NCBI GenBank assembly: GCA_032622095.1
Contig: CP136066.1
Span: 5,357,784-5,421,783 of the forward strand
Direction: 5' to 3'
Origin: Siphonodentalium dalli
Lineage: Eukaryota; Mollusca; Scaphopoda; Gadilida; Siphonodentaliidae
DNA: 64,000 nucleotides
Shown here: one piece after another, positions 1 through 10,700 of the stretch
How the letters are laid out: each line of letters begins with the position of its first letter
How positions within the stretch are numbered: the first letter of the stretch is position 1
Program-made: the position numbers and the translations under genes
Notes under the pieces: model-generated
Told to the model about the DNA's origin: nothing
What the model saw: the letters and a program-made list of their open reading frames with translations, nothing else
Database searches by the model: none

Positions 1-410
1 CTTCGCTGTCAACACAGCGAGGCGAGTTCGCGGCTGGCTGGTGGTCTGTTATGAGTTTCCACACAGCAGTGGCTTGGCCGCCTTGAGCGATGTGCAATTG
101 TTGGATTGTACACTGTTTGAATCTCGCGCCAAGTTGTGACCCTTGAGCAAGGTCGCTCGTACTGTGTCTGCTTTGCACCACCCATGCATTACAAGGGTAC
201 CTGATAATGAGCAGTGAAAGATCTTGCCAGTATGCTAGCCATATGGTATCCTCGCATACTCCCGGCTGTACCTCCCCCTGTCCCCGGGGAGCAGTAGATG
301 GTTAGTGAATGTTCAGGCTCATCAGGGTAATAATTGTAAAACTTTGAGCGCTTTGGGCCTCATGGGAAAGGCGCTTTACAAATGCTATACATTATTATTA
401 TTATTATATA
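1..410 (+). repeat. Retroposon-like 3' tail ending in an (ATT)n run
   Basis: The last 90 bases run through 'gagcgctttgggcct', 'ggcgctttacaaatgc' and then a short ATT/TTA simple repeat. A GCGCTWTAYAAATGC-type tail followed by (ATT)n is a familiar 3' end of SINEs and some LINEs in marine invertebrates, so this may be a SINE whose head lies near or before position 1. I could not find a convincing A-box or B-box promoter. The left limit is unknown because the window starts here. No coding sequence is supported. Confidence 0.35.
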
Positions 411-516
411 TGTATCTTCTCCGCTGAATAAAAAAAAACAATACTGGAACGCTGGCAAATCCATACTTGTAGGTCAAAATGGCATTCCAAATCGGCGCCG
501 TAAAACTAAGGAAGAA

Positions 517-667
517 ACATGCAGTCTGGTGGGATTTTTGGACGTTTGTCGGCGGGATTACGATGGCAAATTGAGTTTTATCGATGACGCGAGGAGTCGG
601 TAATACGGATATTTTTCATCGGAAGTGCCACCGCTAAACGTCCGAAAATGACACCAGACCGCATGCT
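517..667. repeat. 150-bp imperfect inverted repeat (MITE-like hairpin)
   Basis: Arms at about 517-553 and 631-667 share CATGC, GTCTGGTG and GGACGTTT in opposite orientation, so the stretch could fold into a long hairpin with a loop of about 80 bases. The size and layout fit a small non-autonomous DNA transposon. No duplicated target site could be assigned and no second copy was noticed in the window. Confidence 0.5.
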
Positions 668-2424
668 TACCTCTATTCTAATTCACTCCGACAGAAAAAG
701 AACATGCTATAGACACAAGTAGTTTAACGAGATTGATCAATCTGATAACATTTCTAAAATGATGGGCAACGGTTTCTACGCAATAATCTATTTTCGTATT
801 ATTACTGCGACCATTATGGGTATTATATCGCCATTGCGTGGAATGTATTGTAATGGAGGAAAGTTCACGAAAAAACAAATGAAAACGAGAATTTAACATT
901 ACCAAAACCAATAAAATACACTGGAAATTATTCAATCGTGGCGGCAATCGTGCATCGCCGTTTGAGCAAAATTTGTCCATTGTCAAGCTTGCCACGATGA
1001 GTATTTTAGTACATTATTTAAATTTACCGAAATATTGTTCAAAAAGGAAAACGACATGTTCGCAGAATTATTCCTCTGATCAACGGTCTTATACAATCGA
1101 CATTTAGTAAAATGGTTTCTAATTATTTATCACTTTTTTTCTGAAGGCAGTCATCTTTGGGCGCCATCTTTGGCGGGGAATAGTCACATGCGAACTTTCC
1201 GACACTGACTGTTCAATTCAGCGGATAACATACAATTAGGAACAATGATCAGAACCGACTGAAAGAATGATACGAGTGGGTCCATTTATAGAGGCCTTTC
1301 TGGATGTTAATCGACTATGACTATGTATTCAATTCCAGTGGTACCCGTGAAGTTGCAGATCCCTCAATTCTCCCAATCGCAACACATTTATTTATTTGTT
1401 TAATATTTTTAAATAAATTTATTCAGATCATATATGACGAGGTTATGTTACACTAGTCGCGCATACATGAGTGCATCACAAAACGGCAAAATAACGATGT
1501 TTAACAGACACAGCCACTATGGTGCGGTGTACCTGTAAATGCTCTGAATAAATCCATAACACTGTACATGTATATATAATCGTTAATGTCCGATAAACCT
1601 ATACATTTATGATTACATTGAGTCAATCAATATCTATCGGAACAGCAGAAGCAGTGTCAAGTGTATGTCAATATACATATTTGATTTCACAAGTTAACAT
1701 TTATAATAAATTTTATACAATTTGAACCATATGCATTACTTTAATTTCACAGGTAGATAATCCTGAATCAGAATACTTGTCTTGAATGTTCCAAAACATA
1801 ATTAAATTGAGAACGCTCACGACTCCTCAAGGCTGAAACTGTTATATACATTTTCCAATAAATTCATTGTGGTAGGAAAATTGTGGCCTTAAGAATGACA
1901 ACCATAATATTGTGCAAAATTAGGAACGAGTACACGAAATGAGTGTTCTGACTTGTCAATGAATAAACAAGTTTATAGATGTACATCTGATGATGATATG
2001 ATTATTTGTAGAAGCTACTAATAATGCTACGTGTTTTCACGTTCTTCTTAGTGGTGATGTTTTTACAGACTTTTATATTTTTTTCATATTCCCCCAATGC
2101 GAGTGCCTTTTATCCCTTCAAGGCCTCCTGGTCGCGCAGTTCGACTTTTAAACCGAAAAAAAACTATCTATAAATAAAATGCCCATGGGACCACAGCCGT
2201 CAAGAATTTGCAGAACAGTATACACGCGGCGCGCGCTAATAAGAGGAGTCTGGAGAAATATGTGGAATCTTTATTCCACCAAAAACAGTCCGAACTTAGC
2301 CCAACTATGTTTAGCAATGACCAGTGTTATTCATATCGCAGATGAAATATCACGTTAGGACCATGTGTCAGTTTGGTGACAACTGTCCACCATAGTTACT
2401 GTGATACATATAACCAAGCCGCGG
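668..2424. other. AT-rich non-coding sequence, nothing recognised
   Basis: No reading frame here has recognisable protein similarity or exon-like boundaries. An A/T-rich palindromic patch (TTTAAATAAATTTA type) lies near 1,385-1,425. There are no RNA genes, tandem repeats or inverted repeats that I can support. Confidence 0.6.
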
Positions 2425-2482
2425 CACCGCAAGTCCGCCAAAGTCGCTCTACTCACCGCAAGTCCGCCAAAGTCGCTCTACT
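2425..2482. repeat. 29-bp unit, two perfect tandem copies
   Basis: The unit from CACCGCAAGTCCGCCAAAG to CTCTACT occurs twice, head to tail and without mismatch, at 2,425-2,453 and 2,454-2,482. A partial third start (CACCG) follows. Perfect identity suggests a recent tandem duplication or slippage. Confidence 0.9.
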
Positions 2483-2489
2483 CACCGTT

Positions 2490-3485
2490 CAGGCGGACAT
2501 CCTTGCGCAAATACGCACATAATCAACCTACAATTTTACATAGGCACACAATGTGATTATTATTTGATTTTCAAGTAAGCAGATAATATTAGTTATCTTC
2601 GGCAACATCGAGATTTAATACCTGGATGTCGAGTTTGATCCCCCAGGCGGAGCTGAGGAGTTCAAAAAAGAGACATATAGAAACTAAAATCTTCATGTAC
2701 CCCACGGTGAGGCCAGATATAACGATTTTGTCCCCACAACAGACGTGTCTCTTTAATTCAAGTGTGTATTTTATAGATTATCAGATTCACACTAATAAGA
2801 ATAATTCGTAGCCGACCTAATTAACCCTTTACCCAACAGAAGGGCCCTGTGTCAATGCATTCTCTTATATATGCGAATCGACCATAGGTCGCCTCGCTTA
2901 TATAAGAGAATGCATTGGCTTAACACATTACAAATTATAAAATTGTTAAAGAATGTAAGAAAACATGGTAAAAAGTGTTAAAAAAAGTTTTTTTTAGGCC
3001 AATGCATTCTCTTATATATGCGAGGCGACCTATGGTCGACTCGCATATATAAGAGAATGCATTGGCACAGGGCATAACTGTAACTATCACAATGTGGTCA
3101 AGGAGCCGGTTCCAATGATATCCATATTTGTATGGTTCTATTGAGACAGACCGAAGATATTTTAGGCTGTTGAAGCTTTATTTGGCCGGTTTTGGCCGGT
3201 TTGTTGGGTAAAGGATTAAGGATCCGGCGCCAGGTGACGTCAAACTCGACGTGCAGGAGCAACGTCACGATTGGCGGACACTTCCAGTTCAAGGGTCATT
3301 CATATACTTCCGATGTTTTGCGCACGTTTTCTTGTACACCGCTGTCAATGATGACGGGGGACATGGTGAGTTAAACGTGGCGCTGTAGCCAATCAGATTG
3401 CTAATCACAACCTGATGTGGGGACAATTAACTTATATCCATTATTCCGTTTTATGGCACAGTGAAAACACATGTTAAAGAGCTCA
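2490..3485. repeat. Dispersed repeat family copy, split by about 0.83 kb
   Basis: Positions 2,495-2,600 (CGCAAATACGCACATAATC through GTAAGCAGATAAT) and 3,428-3,485 (TATCCATTATT, CAGTGAAAACACATGTTAA) match, in reverse orientation, the contiguous stretch 8,760-8,930. The two halves are neighbours there but about 830 bp apart here. The extra DNA includes the piggyBac-like MITE at 2,821-3,219 and about 430 bp of unknown sequence. Within that unknown part, GTCGAGTTTGATC near 2,625 and GTCAAACTCGAC near 3,238 are inverted, as are TTGTCCCCACAA near 2,727 and TTGTCCCCACAT-type sequence near 3,415. This hints that the 830 bp is itself an inserted element. Confidence 0.55.
2821..3219 (-). mobile_element. 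piggyBac-like MITE, copy 1 (399 bp with TTAA flanks)
   Basis: The element is bounded by TTAA on both sides (2,821-2,824 and 3,216-3,219). Its inverted termini read CCCTTTACCCAACA at the left and TGTTGGGTAAAGGA at the right. TTAA target duplication with CCC-starting termini is the hallmark of the piggyBac superfamily. It carries no coding capacity and so must be mobilised in trans. Two long near-palindromes centred near 2,887 and 3,033 each fold CAATGCATTCTCTTATATA against its complement. The A/T spacer between them sets the orientation, which is opposite to the copy at 41,277. Confidence 0.85.
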
Positions 3486-3631
3486 CACACACAAATAATA
3501 AGCCATATAGGTACTAAGGTAGTACCAATATGTCTGATAGTACCAGACCAACAGGTATTGAGAAGAATATGGTTCTAAAAATTGATATAGTACCACACCA
3601 TGTTGGTACTATCCACTCTCGGAACCTGAAT

Positions 3632-3760
3632 GTTAGCCACGTGATGGCATCACGTGATAATTCATTTGGCACTAGCGCGATCTCGGTACCCAAGTGTTAC
3701 CCACGTGATGGCATCACGTGATAATTCATTTGGTACTAGGCGATCTCGATAAAATGGTGG
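3632..3760. repeat. 64-bp tandem duplication carrying CACGTG palindromes
   Basis: Two copies of a 64-bp unit start at about 3,637 and 3,701. Each holds CACGTGATGGCATCACGTG, two CACGTG E-box cores in a nearly perfect palindrome, followed by ATAATTCATTTGG and a GATCTCG segment. CACGTG cores are bound by bHLH-ZIP factors such as USF/MITF/TFE. Their position just upstream of the candidate exon at 3,812 makes a promoter role conceivable, but the sequence alone does not prove it. Confidence 0.7.
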
Positions 3761-3811
3761 CGTCCAGCCACTTCAAGTTGATACGATTGAGATTTTGTAC
3801 AGTATATAAAC

Positions 3812-3865
3812 ATGGACGAAGAGACAAACAAACATCAGACTGAGACATTTTATGTTGGGATCGGA
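3812..3865 (+). CDS. Candidate first coding exon, small membrane-spanning N-terminus
   Basis: An ATG in good context (AAACATGGA) opens a frame that starts MDEETNKHQTETFYVG and continues with a hydrophobic run that could span a membrane. A strong splice donor (TTTAG|GTACGT) is at about 3,896-3,905, so the coding exon may extend to about 3,898; reading through, the frame stops after 43 residues with a stop at about 3,942. Upstream are the duplicated CACGTG palindromes and an AAAATGGTGGC stretch resembling a YY1 site. I recognise no family and found no second exon, so it could be a chance frame. The listed end is conservative. Confidence 0.3.
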
Positions 3866-3944
3866 CTGGGCTTACATGTTGTAGTATATGCCAGTTTAGG
3901 TACGTTGTTCGCTCGCTGGGTGGATTTAAGATTAGGGAAGTAAC

Positions 3945-5540
3945 TTCTCTGAAATTCATCAACATATTTGTGTGTGTGTGAAATTGGACCTAACTGGCTT
4001 CTCAATAACCTGGAATATTGTCAGTACTGTGTGGATTATGGTTGTACATGGACGGGACAAGATGATATATAACCTCCGAAAAAATAACGGGCGTTTACAT
4101 TATTGAAAGCAGCTATTTTCGGTGAACTGAACTAGACCAAATTGAAAAGTCATTGAGTGCAGTGTGGTTTAATACATGCACAACACAACAGTATTGTGAA
4201 TTACAAAAGACAGATACTTAAGTTTCACAACATTATAAACCGCCCAATTAACTCACAAGAGTCAACCACTGGTGACTATGATTACGAGACATCCAATTCT
4301 GTAGAAATTAGACTGAGTTATGACGTTACAGATCAGTCATGACTCCTGAGTCAGTAACAAGTTTTATGGCTACAACGTACAAGTACCTGTGCAAAGGACG
4401 ACGGATCATATTCTTCAATTTTCATCGAAACGTGATTTGAGAACCATGTCGCCATGACTTGTCGCCCAGTTACGGATTCTGCTATTCTTTTGATCGAAAC
4501 GCCTGAGATGCTGTGATATTGTTCTGATATATTTATGGAATGGTGGATAATCTCGGAGATATGGATCCAATTCTTGGACACACGTTATAACTGAATCAAT
4601 CGCAAGCTTTTAGTAACGTACTACAGCTATGCTCTAATTAATCACCCCGTTTAACAAGGTTGTAGGGCGTTAATGACAGTCAGACACCGGTTATACCATA
4701 CCGCCGTTTAACCATGGTCAAGTGGTTGATATGTGGCAACCGCAGATAATCTTTATACAGTCTTATTAATAATATTTTGCGATCACTGTACGCCGCACTA
4801 ATTTTTTACATGGACACCTTGTAAACACCCAGTCCAGCTTTTCATCAGCGCCATGCACCATATTAACTATACACAAAACAATATTACAATTCATAATTTG
4901 TTTACGGTTTAATTAACATTCAAAGTTGGTCACTGACCGACATTCGCAACTACTCGTAATATCGGTGGCCAATGTCGTTAAGGGGGAGGGGTCAATTAGA
5001 GGTTAGTTGTATACATACATGAACATGTAGACCATTCCAATGTCCAGATGCTTCATGTTCTTATCAAAACATGTCTGGCTACATGTGTGGTTATCATTCT
5101 GAGCGATTCGGCCATTTCCGCTTTGCTAGGAAATAACCTCATCCATAACTGGAAACCATATTAGCGAAATTCTACATTATATGGCTCTGGTGATCAGGCA
5201 ATGCCACTGACCTGATGACGCTGCGCATATATGCGAATGGAGAATAATTTATTAACAATGTCTTTACCAAACTTTATCATATATTAAATACATTAAACTC
5301 TCGGTGTGTTACATGTATCTTAGTATTTGTTCATTTACTGATACAGCGCATTGTGAGTGTACGATAAGCAAAACACTGAACACCGTGGCAATTGTTTTGG
5401 GAGAGTGATAATAATTATGGTAACCCATTCAACACCTCCTTGTAGCGAGGACTAGTGAGCGCTATAGCGGTATTTTTCAAACAACAGTTTTAATTAACCA
5501 AAGTTAATGGTCTCCCCATTTTTGAGTATTTAGCTTATCG
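3945..5540. other. Non-coding sequence, nothing recognised
   Basis: No supported gene, RNA or repeat array. Frames at 4,157-4,342 and 4,351-4,581 show no family resemblance or splice context. A stretch near 5,540-5,590 already resembles the satellite that starts to its right. Confidence 0.55.
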
Positions 5541-6840
5541 CACACTATTTACAAAGGTTTGGGAGTTATCGCAAAGATTTGCTCCCTTAGCTGTGAATGA
5601 CCGATCGGTCTATTTTAGCATGTCCGGGCAATTATAGATTGATAGGTTGGTCACTCAGACCTGTTCAAGATGTCTGATTTATAATGTTCACAGAAGCCCA
5701 TTATCGGCAAAAAGCCTTTGCGACAAATCTCAAACATCTTTGCGATAAATCGCAAAAATATAATCGCCCAGTACATAGTCTGAGAGTTATCATAAAGATG
5801 TTTGAGATTTATCGTAAAGGTTTGTGTGTTATCGCAAAGGTTTGCTCCCTCATCACTCATGCATCTGGCTGTGAATGACTGATCAGTCTATTTTAGTCCG
5901 ACCGGGCATAGATTGATAGGTTGTTCACTCAGACCTGTTTAAGATGTCTGATTTATAATATTCACAGAAGCCCATTAGTGCAAAAAAAAACCTTTGCGAC
6001 AAATCTCAAACATCTTTGCGATAGATAAAGAAAATTATTCACACAGTACGTAGTCTGAGATTTATCGTAAAGATGTTTGAGATTTATCGTAATGGTTTGC
6101 GTGTTATCGCGAAAGTGTTTGTGATTTTTCGCAAAGTTTCGCTCCTCTCAACATTCTTGCATCTGGCCGTGAATGACTGATCGGTCTATTTTAGCCCGAC
6201 CGTTCAATTATAAATTGATAGGTTGTTCACTGAGACCTGTTCAAGATGGCTGATTTATAATTTTTACACACAAATTAAGAAATTTTTAGCACCAAAAAAG
6301 TTTGCCACAAATCTCAAACATGTTTGCGATAATTCGCAAAATTTAATCACCCACTACGCAGTCTGAGAGTCATCGTAAAGATGTTTGAGATTTATCGTAA
6401 AGGTTTGAGAGTTATCGCAAAGGTGTTTGTAATTTTTCGCAAAGTTGTTTTGTGATTTATCGCGAAGGTTTGCTCGCCTTATCCCACATGCATGCTTGCT
6501 GCCAAAGAACGATCGGTCTATTTTAGCCCAATCATGCTATTATAGATTGATTGGTGGTTTACCCAGACCTGTTGTAGATGTCGGATTATATTTATATGGT
6601 TCAAGTCCATTAATGCCAATGCATGAAAATATATCTGCGATAAATCACAAACCATTAATCGCAAACCTTTTGTAATCAATCGAAAACCTTTACACTAAAT
6701 CGCATATACCGGTACTTATTGCAAAGTTGTTTGCGATTCGCAAAGGTTTGCGATTTATGGCAAGGTAGTTTTTTTATTTATCGGGCTATTCTAGATCGAT
6801 CGGTGTTTCATCCAGACCAGTTCCAAGATGTTTGATTTAT
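5541..6840. repeat. Satellite of five diverged units, about 280-330 bp each
   Basis: The landmark GATCGGTCTATTTTAG recurs at about 5,603, 5,881, 6,178, 6,511 and, degenerate, 6,785. It is followed each time by a GATTGATAGGTTG..CAGACCTGTT..AAGATGTCTGATTTATA block. Between landmarks lie many TTTGCGATAAATCGCAAA-type half sites in both orientations (TTTGCGA, TTATCGCAAA), so each unit contains nested inverted repeats. Frames at 5,651-5,878 and 6,445-6,675 are artefacts of this structure. Confidence 0.85.
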
Positions 6841-7195
6841 GTTTACTTAATATTATTGCACACAAATTAAGAAATTATTTGTGGACATTCAGACCAATTT
6901 TACTCCACATGCAGGGAACAGGGAATCCTGAAATCGAGATCTTAAACTTTGATTTAAGTTCAAAATCACGATCAAGGTTATATACTAATAAAACTAATGC
7001 ATGTATAATTCGGATTATTTCATTATCACCATGCAATGGAGTGGTTTGTACTTTATTCAATGTTTAAACGCCATAGCTTCATTTGGAATCTAAATTGCCA
7101 CATTGTTAAATTTGCCGTCGGCCATGTTTCGTAATTTCGAGTGCTTGGTATCTGGGCAGGTTCTCCGCTTAGTTCCTATATGTTTGGTTCTGTGG
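6841..7195. other. Spacer, nothing recognised
   Basis: Sequence between the 300-bp satellite and the GGTACT palindrome array. The frames at 6,828-7,067 and 6,875-7,060 overlap on opposite strands and resemble nothing known. Confidence 0.5.
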
Positions 7196-7585
7196 AGTAC
7201 CAAATTGCTAGGTACTATGCATAGTACCTAAATACTTCAGAGTACCTGTCTTTATATTCGGTACTTCATATAATATAATGGGTGTGTATTTCTTGGCACT
7301 TCATGTCGTGTGCGTCATGACTTCGGTGACATAAAGGCAGAGTGGGTATTATATGCACAATGCCCGATAGAACCTAAATATTTAGTAGGTAATCCAGAGT
7401 ACCAATCATATTGGTACTCTAGAGTACCTAAACTTTTGGTACTCCAGAGTACCACTTTTGGTACTCCAGAGTACCTAAACTGTTGGTACTCCAGAGTACC
7501 ACTTTTGGTACTCCAGAGTACCAAACAGTTGGTACTCCCCCTGGGACAAAGCTTAGTACCTACGTAGGCACTCTGAAGTACCTAT
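7196..7585. repeat. Array of short palindromes GGTACTCCAGAGTACC
   Basis: At least six good copies of GGTACTCYAGAGTACC lie between 7,405 and 7,525, with weaker relatives from 7,196 (GGAGTACC, GGTACTATGCATAGTACC). They are separated by short AAACTTTT, ACTTTT or TAAACTGTT spacers. Each 16-mer is almost its own reverse complement, so the region can form a string of small hairpins. The frames at 7,310-7,567 and 7,315-7,524 come from the repeat. Palindromes rather than variable spacers dominate, and no cas-like gene is possible here, so it is not a CRISPR. Confidence 0.9.
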
Positions 7586-7863
7586 TTTTTTAATAGTTCA
7601 CCTGAAAATTCGTGAGTTGGTTTATTTGTGTCATTGCCAACATATAATCTGCTTAGAATCTCCCCATTATGAGTCGATCATGTGACTAAAGAGCTCTTAT
7701 ATTCAGCACATTATCGACTTAAAATGATACAATTCTAAGCAGGTTATCTGCCTAAAACAGATAATGTGTTGATTTTCGCGAGAACAGGCTGCACTCACTG
7801 CACATAACTCCAATGAACATTAGTTAAGCATATCGTCTAATAATATTACACATTCTTTATCGA

Positions 7864-8577
7864 TTATTTGGACTTAAAATCTGGATCAGAAACAACCATC
7901 TCATGAACGGGAACGTGTTTTTGGTGCAAATGGGCAGCAAAATGGTTTTGAATTACCTCAAGCTCATTATATTTAGCTCGTCTTGTAAATTTGCCCGCAT
8001 TAACACAATCTGGTGAAACATCTAACCCCCTGCATGGTTCTTCGTTGCATTGTGTCCCGAATGTCTCCCATTTCACGGGCGTGTGTATCTCAGTTTGAAC
8101 AAGTGGCACTGGACAGGGGCGCCGGAAGCATCCAAGGGCAGGGGGGCAGAGCCTACAAAAAGGGCACTTTTCCCAGCTTGTCCGCAAAAAAGGCATTTTC
8201 TCCGCAAACTCGGGAAAATAACCATAAATTCATTGTGGCAAAAATCCCTATTTTAATGGTATTTGTCGGTTTGTGTGATAAAATTGACAAAAATTTAATA
8301 TTCCTTGTGAAATTGGTGGCATTTGGACCAAAAAGTCACATTTTGCTATAAAAACACGAGATTAAACACACAAAAAGCATTTTCTGTCTCCAAAAAAAGG
8401 GCAAGTCCTGCCCCCGCTCGCCCCCTTGGTCAAGGGGGTAAGCTGCCCCTCTGCCCCCTCTTCCGGCGCCCCTGGCACTGGATTCTTTTTAGTATTAGCT
8501 GATTGAACTATTTGGATTTGAAACTGCTCTCTTTTTCTCGACAACATGATTCGGCTTAATCTCCGGAAAACTCGCAC
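7864..8577 (-). pseudogene. Reading frame interrupted by a hAT-type MITE
   Basis: On the minus strand, 8,577-8,475 and 8,113-7,864 are both open in one frame once the inserted element and one copy of its 8-bp duplication are disregarded. The two pieces add up to 114 codons plus a stop. With the insertion present, stops inside the element end the first half. The C-terminal half contains EVIQNHFAAHLHQKHVP, which reminds me of short dispersed coral and mollusc repeat-encoded proteins with an E..I..HF..HL....VP pattern, but I cannot name a family. The frame lies wholly inside the long-inverted-repeat element and may be part of its gene. Confidence 0.4.
8114..8474. mobile_element. hAT-type MITE with perfect 8-bp target duplication
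   Basis: The termini are CAGGGGCGCCGGAAG at 8,114-8,128 and its exact reverse complement CTTCCGGCGCCCCTG at 8,460-8,474. The 8-bp GCACTGGA occurs directly outside both ends (8,106-8,113 and 8,475-8,482). CAGGG termini and 8-bp duplications are diagnostic of the hAT superfamily. The 361-bp element has no coding capacity. Perfect termini and duplication indicate a fairly recent insertion. Confidence 0.93.
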
Positions 8578-8722
8578 ATTATCTGCTTATAATATAACTT
8601 GTTTTGGTACATATTCTGCTTAGAATTGCCTCATTTTGAGTCGCTAATGTGCTGAAAATCAGATCACTTTAATCACATTATCGACTCATAATGAGGCGAT
8701 TCTAAGCAGATTTTGTGCTGAC

Positions 8723-8935
8723 AGTGACACTGCTACGCCAACTGACGACTTGCCATGTGTAAGCTCGTTAACATGTGTTTTCACTGTGGTACGGGCCACA
8801 AAAGGAAATAATGGATATGATTATAATAATATTTATAATACCTGCTTATTTCAGAATAAAATAATCACATTATGTACCTATTTCATATTATAGGGTCGAT
8901 TATGTGCGTATTTGCGCGAGGATATGTTGCATGGT
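8723..8935 (-). repeat. Outer flank of the dispersed repeat family
   Basis: This stretch holds, reading on the minus strand, CGCAAATACGCACATAATC, AATGTGATTATT, AAATAAGCAG, CATATCCATTATT and CAGTGAAAACACATGTTAA. It matches 2,495-2,600 plus 3,428-3,485 on the plus strand. The part nearest the long arm also matches 46,225-46,320. It shows that the repeat extends beyond the inverted arms of the neighbouring element. Confidence 0.6.
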
Positions 8936-9087
8936 TAGATACATTTCTTGCTGCGCCCAGTGCAGTTGAACTGTTGCGTGATGAGTATCATCTTTTCAAG
9001 GAATGCGTGCTGTTCTTGTTCATCTTATGTTCTGATTAATAGTTATGGCGGAATTATATGTACCACATTGTCACCTCGATGGTTAAT

Positions 9088-9610
9088 TAGGGGATAACGG
9101 TGTGGTGTTTTGTGATCATGGGAAAGATACAGGGCGAATATACTGTGGCAAATTTAGTTAATGGGCGACGGCGGAGCACACACATGCCTTGTAATTATCG
9201 ATGAAATGTGCATACATAGAAAACACTCAGCCAAGTCACGACTTTTTGTTTGCCCTCAATTCGCATCGCTCGTATCGTTAAAAGTGCTGATAAAGATGAA
9301 TAATTGCCACCTCGAATAGAAATAAATATGCACAACAATTAGTTTCTGCATGTACCGGATGTATTTTTCAGATGTTTTCCACTTACAAATTGCGGTTTTG
9401 ATTTTACCGCGAACTTGAATTGAAACAATGGACAATTGTTTACTCAATGAAATGTATTTCACGCCGTATCTGTCGTCGGTTTCATGTCAATAATATGGTC
9501 AAACGATATCGATAAAATGATATTGATGGGATATAACGGAGTGGTGTTTTGTGTTTTCTGAAAGTACATGTATACAGGGCGAATGTACTGACTGTCAAAT
9601 TTCGACAAAA
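9088..9610 (+). repeat. Dispersed direct repeat, two copies of about 80 bp
   Basis: GGGATAACGGTGTGGTGTTTTGTG (9,090 onward) and GGGATATAACGGAGTGGTGTTTTGTG (9,528 onward) are followed in each case by an ACAGGGCGAATRTACTG and CAAATTT segment. The copies differ by small indels and lie about 440 bp apart. The intervening sequence is unremarkable. Confidence 0.6.
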
Positions 9611-9879
9611 GCGACACCGCTGGTTTGTTTATATAGCAACGAGCTAGTAACTGACGTCAGTTGACCGGGCGCCAACAGTTACTCTATACATCTACTCCGT
9701 AACGTCGCCGGCATGTACTGCGTAAGTGTGTCGTAATGGAGAGAAACGGAACAGTGAGCGAAGTTGTATTGGGCATGGACGAGATTATGAATTCAGCTGA
9801 CGGCAATATTGGCGCGTAGGAATATCTAACATTGAAGCGGTGAACCGGACTATACATTGCGACAGGTTATCGATGAATA

Positions 9880-9896
9880 CCCCCCCCCCCCCCCCC
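9880..9896 (+). repeat. Poly-C run of 17 bases
   Basis: An uninterrupted run of C at 9,880-9,896, followed by GGCCCC. Such runs are slippage-prone in replication and sequencing, so the length may not be reliable. Confidence 0.9.
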
Positions 9897-9899
9897 GGC

Positions 9900-10700
9900 C
9901 CCGCAAATATGTGATGTTCCGGGGTTATATTGGATTAAGTGTATTAGAATATGAAAACATAAGTTTTGTGTTTGCATAGCATATTGCCACTGGTTGAGAC
10001 GTGCCTTTAGACTCGTTCTATCAATTATCACGAACATCGTATCTGAATGATCGGTATTCGTTCCCCATTCTGTCAGTTTATATAATAGCATACGCAGGTC
10101 CTGACATATACCCTGGTTACCAGCACTGGGCATCAATCGAACAGACTGCATATACATGTACACTCATTCCAACTGGGATTAGGAAATTCAGCATGATTAT
10201 CTTGGCAAAATGCGAATTTAGTCATTTGAAACAGTATGTTCCACTGAACTTGGTCAAATAATTGTGGCCACCTACTGACCAACACTTGGCCTCTATCTGC
10301 ATCATAATGTTGGCGGTTCCATTGTCGGTAATCGACCAGCTCTGGTCGACATCTGGCATATTTAATGGGTCCACACGTGCACCTTTTTATCTCTAGTGTT
10401 CTGTAAATAACCTATCATACTAATTTATATTATATGGAAACATAAACTACCGCTCTCTTATTCCGAGAGTGTTTATCGAGTTTATTCGTTACGCAGAAGA
10501 TATCCTCTCATGCTTACAAGACGAATACAACTTGATGGTAATTGCAATCAACCATTGCAAACACATATAGAACACGATGTGGTCGTGGGAACACTTAATA
10601 TAATACGACCAGGATGAGCATAACATATATTTCTAAGAACATTCTTCACAACTCAACCAACCCTTAAAACAGTTTGCCTGTCGTGTGTAGATGAGCTCCC
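9900..10700. other. Non-coding sequence, nothing recognised
   Basis: Opposed frames at 9,867-10,163 and 10,001-10,261 overlap and show no family resemblance. No repeat or RNA gene is visible. Confidence 0.5.

Larger units (their letters stand above)
7636..8722 (-). mobile_element. Element with inverted repeats of about 145 bp and a split reading frame
   Basis: The arm 7,636-7,785 (ATAATCTGCTTAGAATC, TGAGTCGATCATGTG, CAGATAATGTGTTGATTTTC) is repeated in inverse at 8,562-8,722. Each arm contains its own shorter inverted pair (CTGCTTAGAATYGCCTCATT against AATGAGGCRATTCTAAGCAG). Between the arms a minus-strand frame is split by the hAT-type MITE at 8,114-8,474. One arm with outer flank recurs alone at 46,225-46,475. 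Foldback-type or long-TIR DNA transposon is the likeliest class. Target duplication was not found. Confidence 0.6.

Noticed and set aside
7196-7585. CRISPR-like array of short repeats and spacers
   Set aside because: Spacers are few bases long and repeated, the repeats are palindromes, and the genome is eukaryotic.
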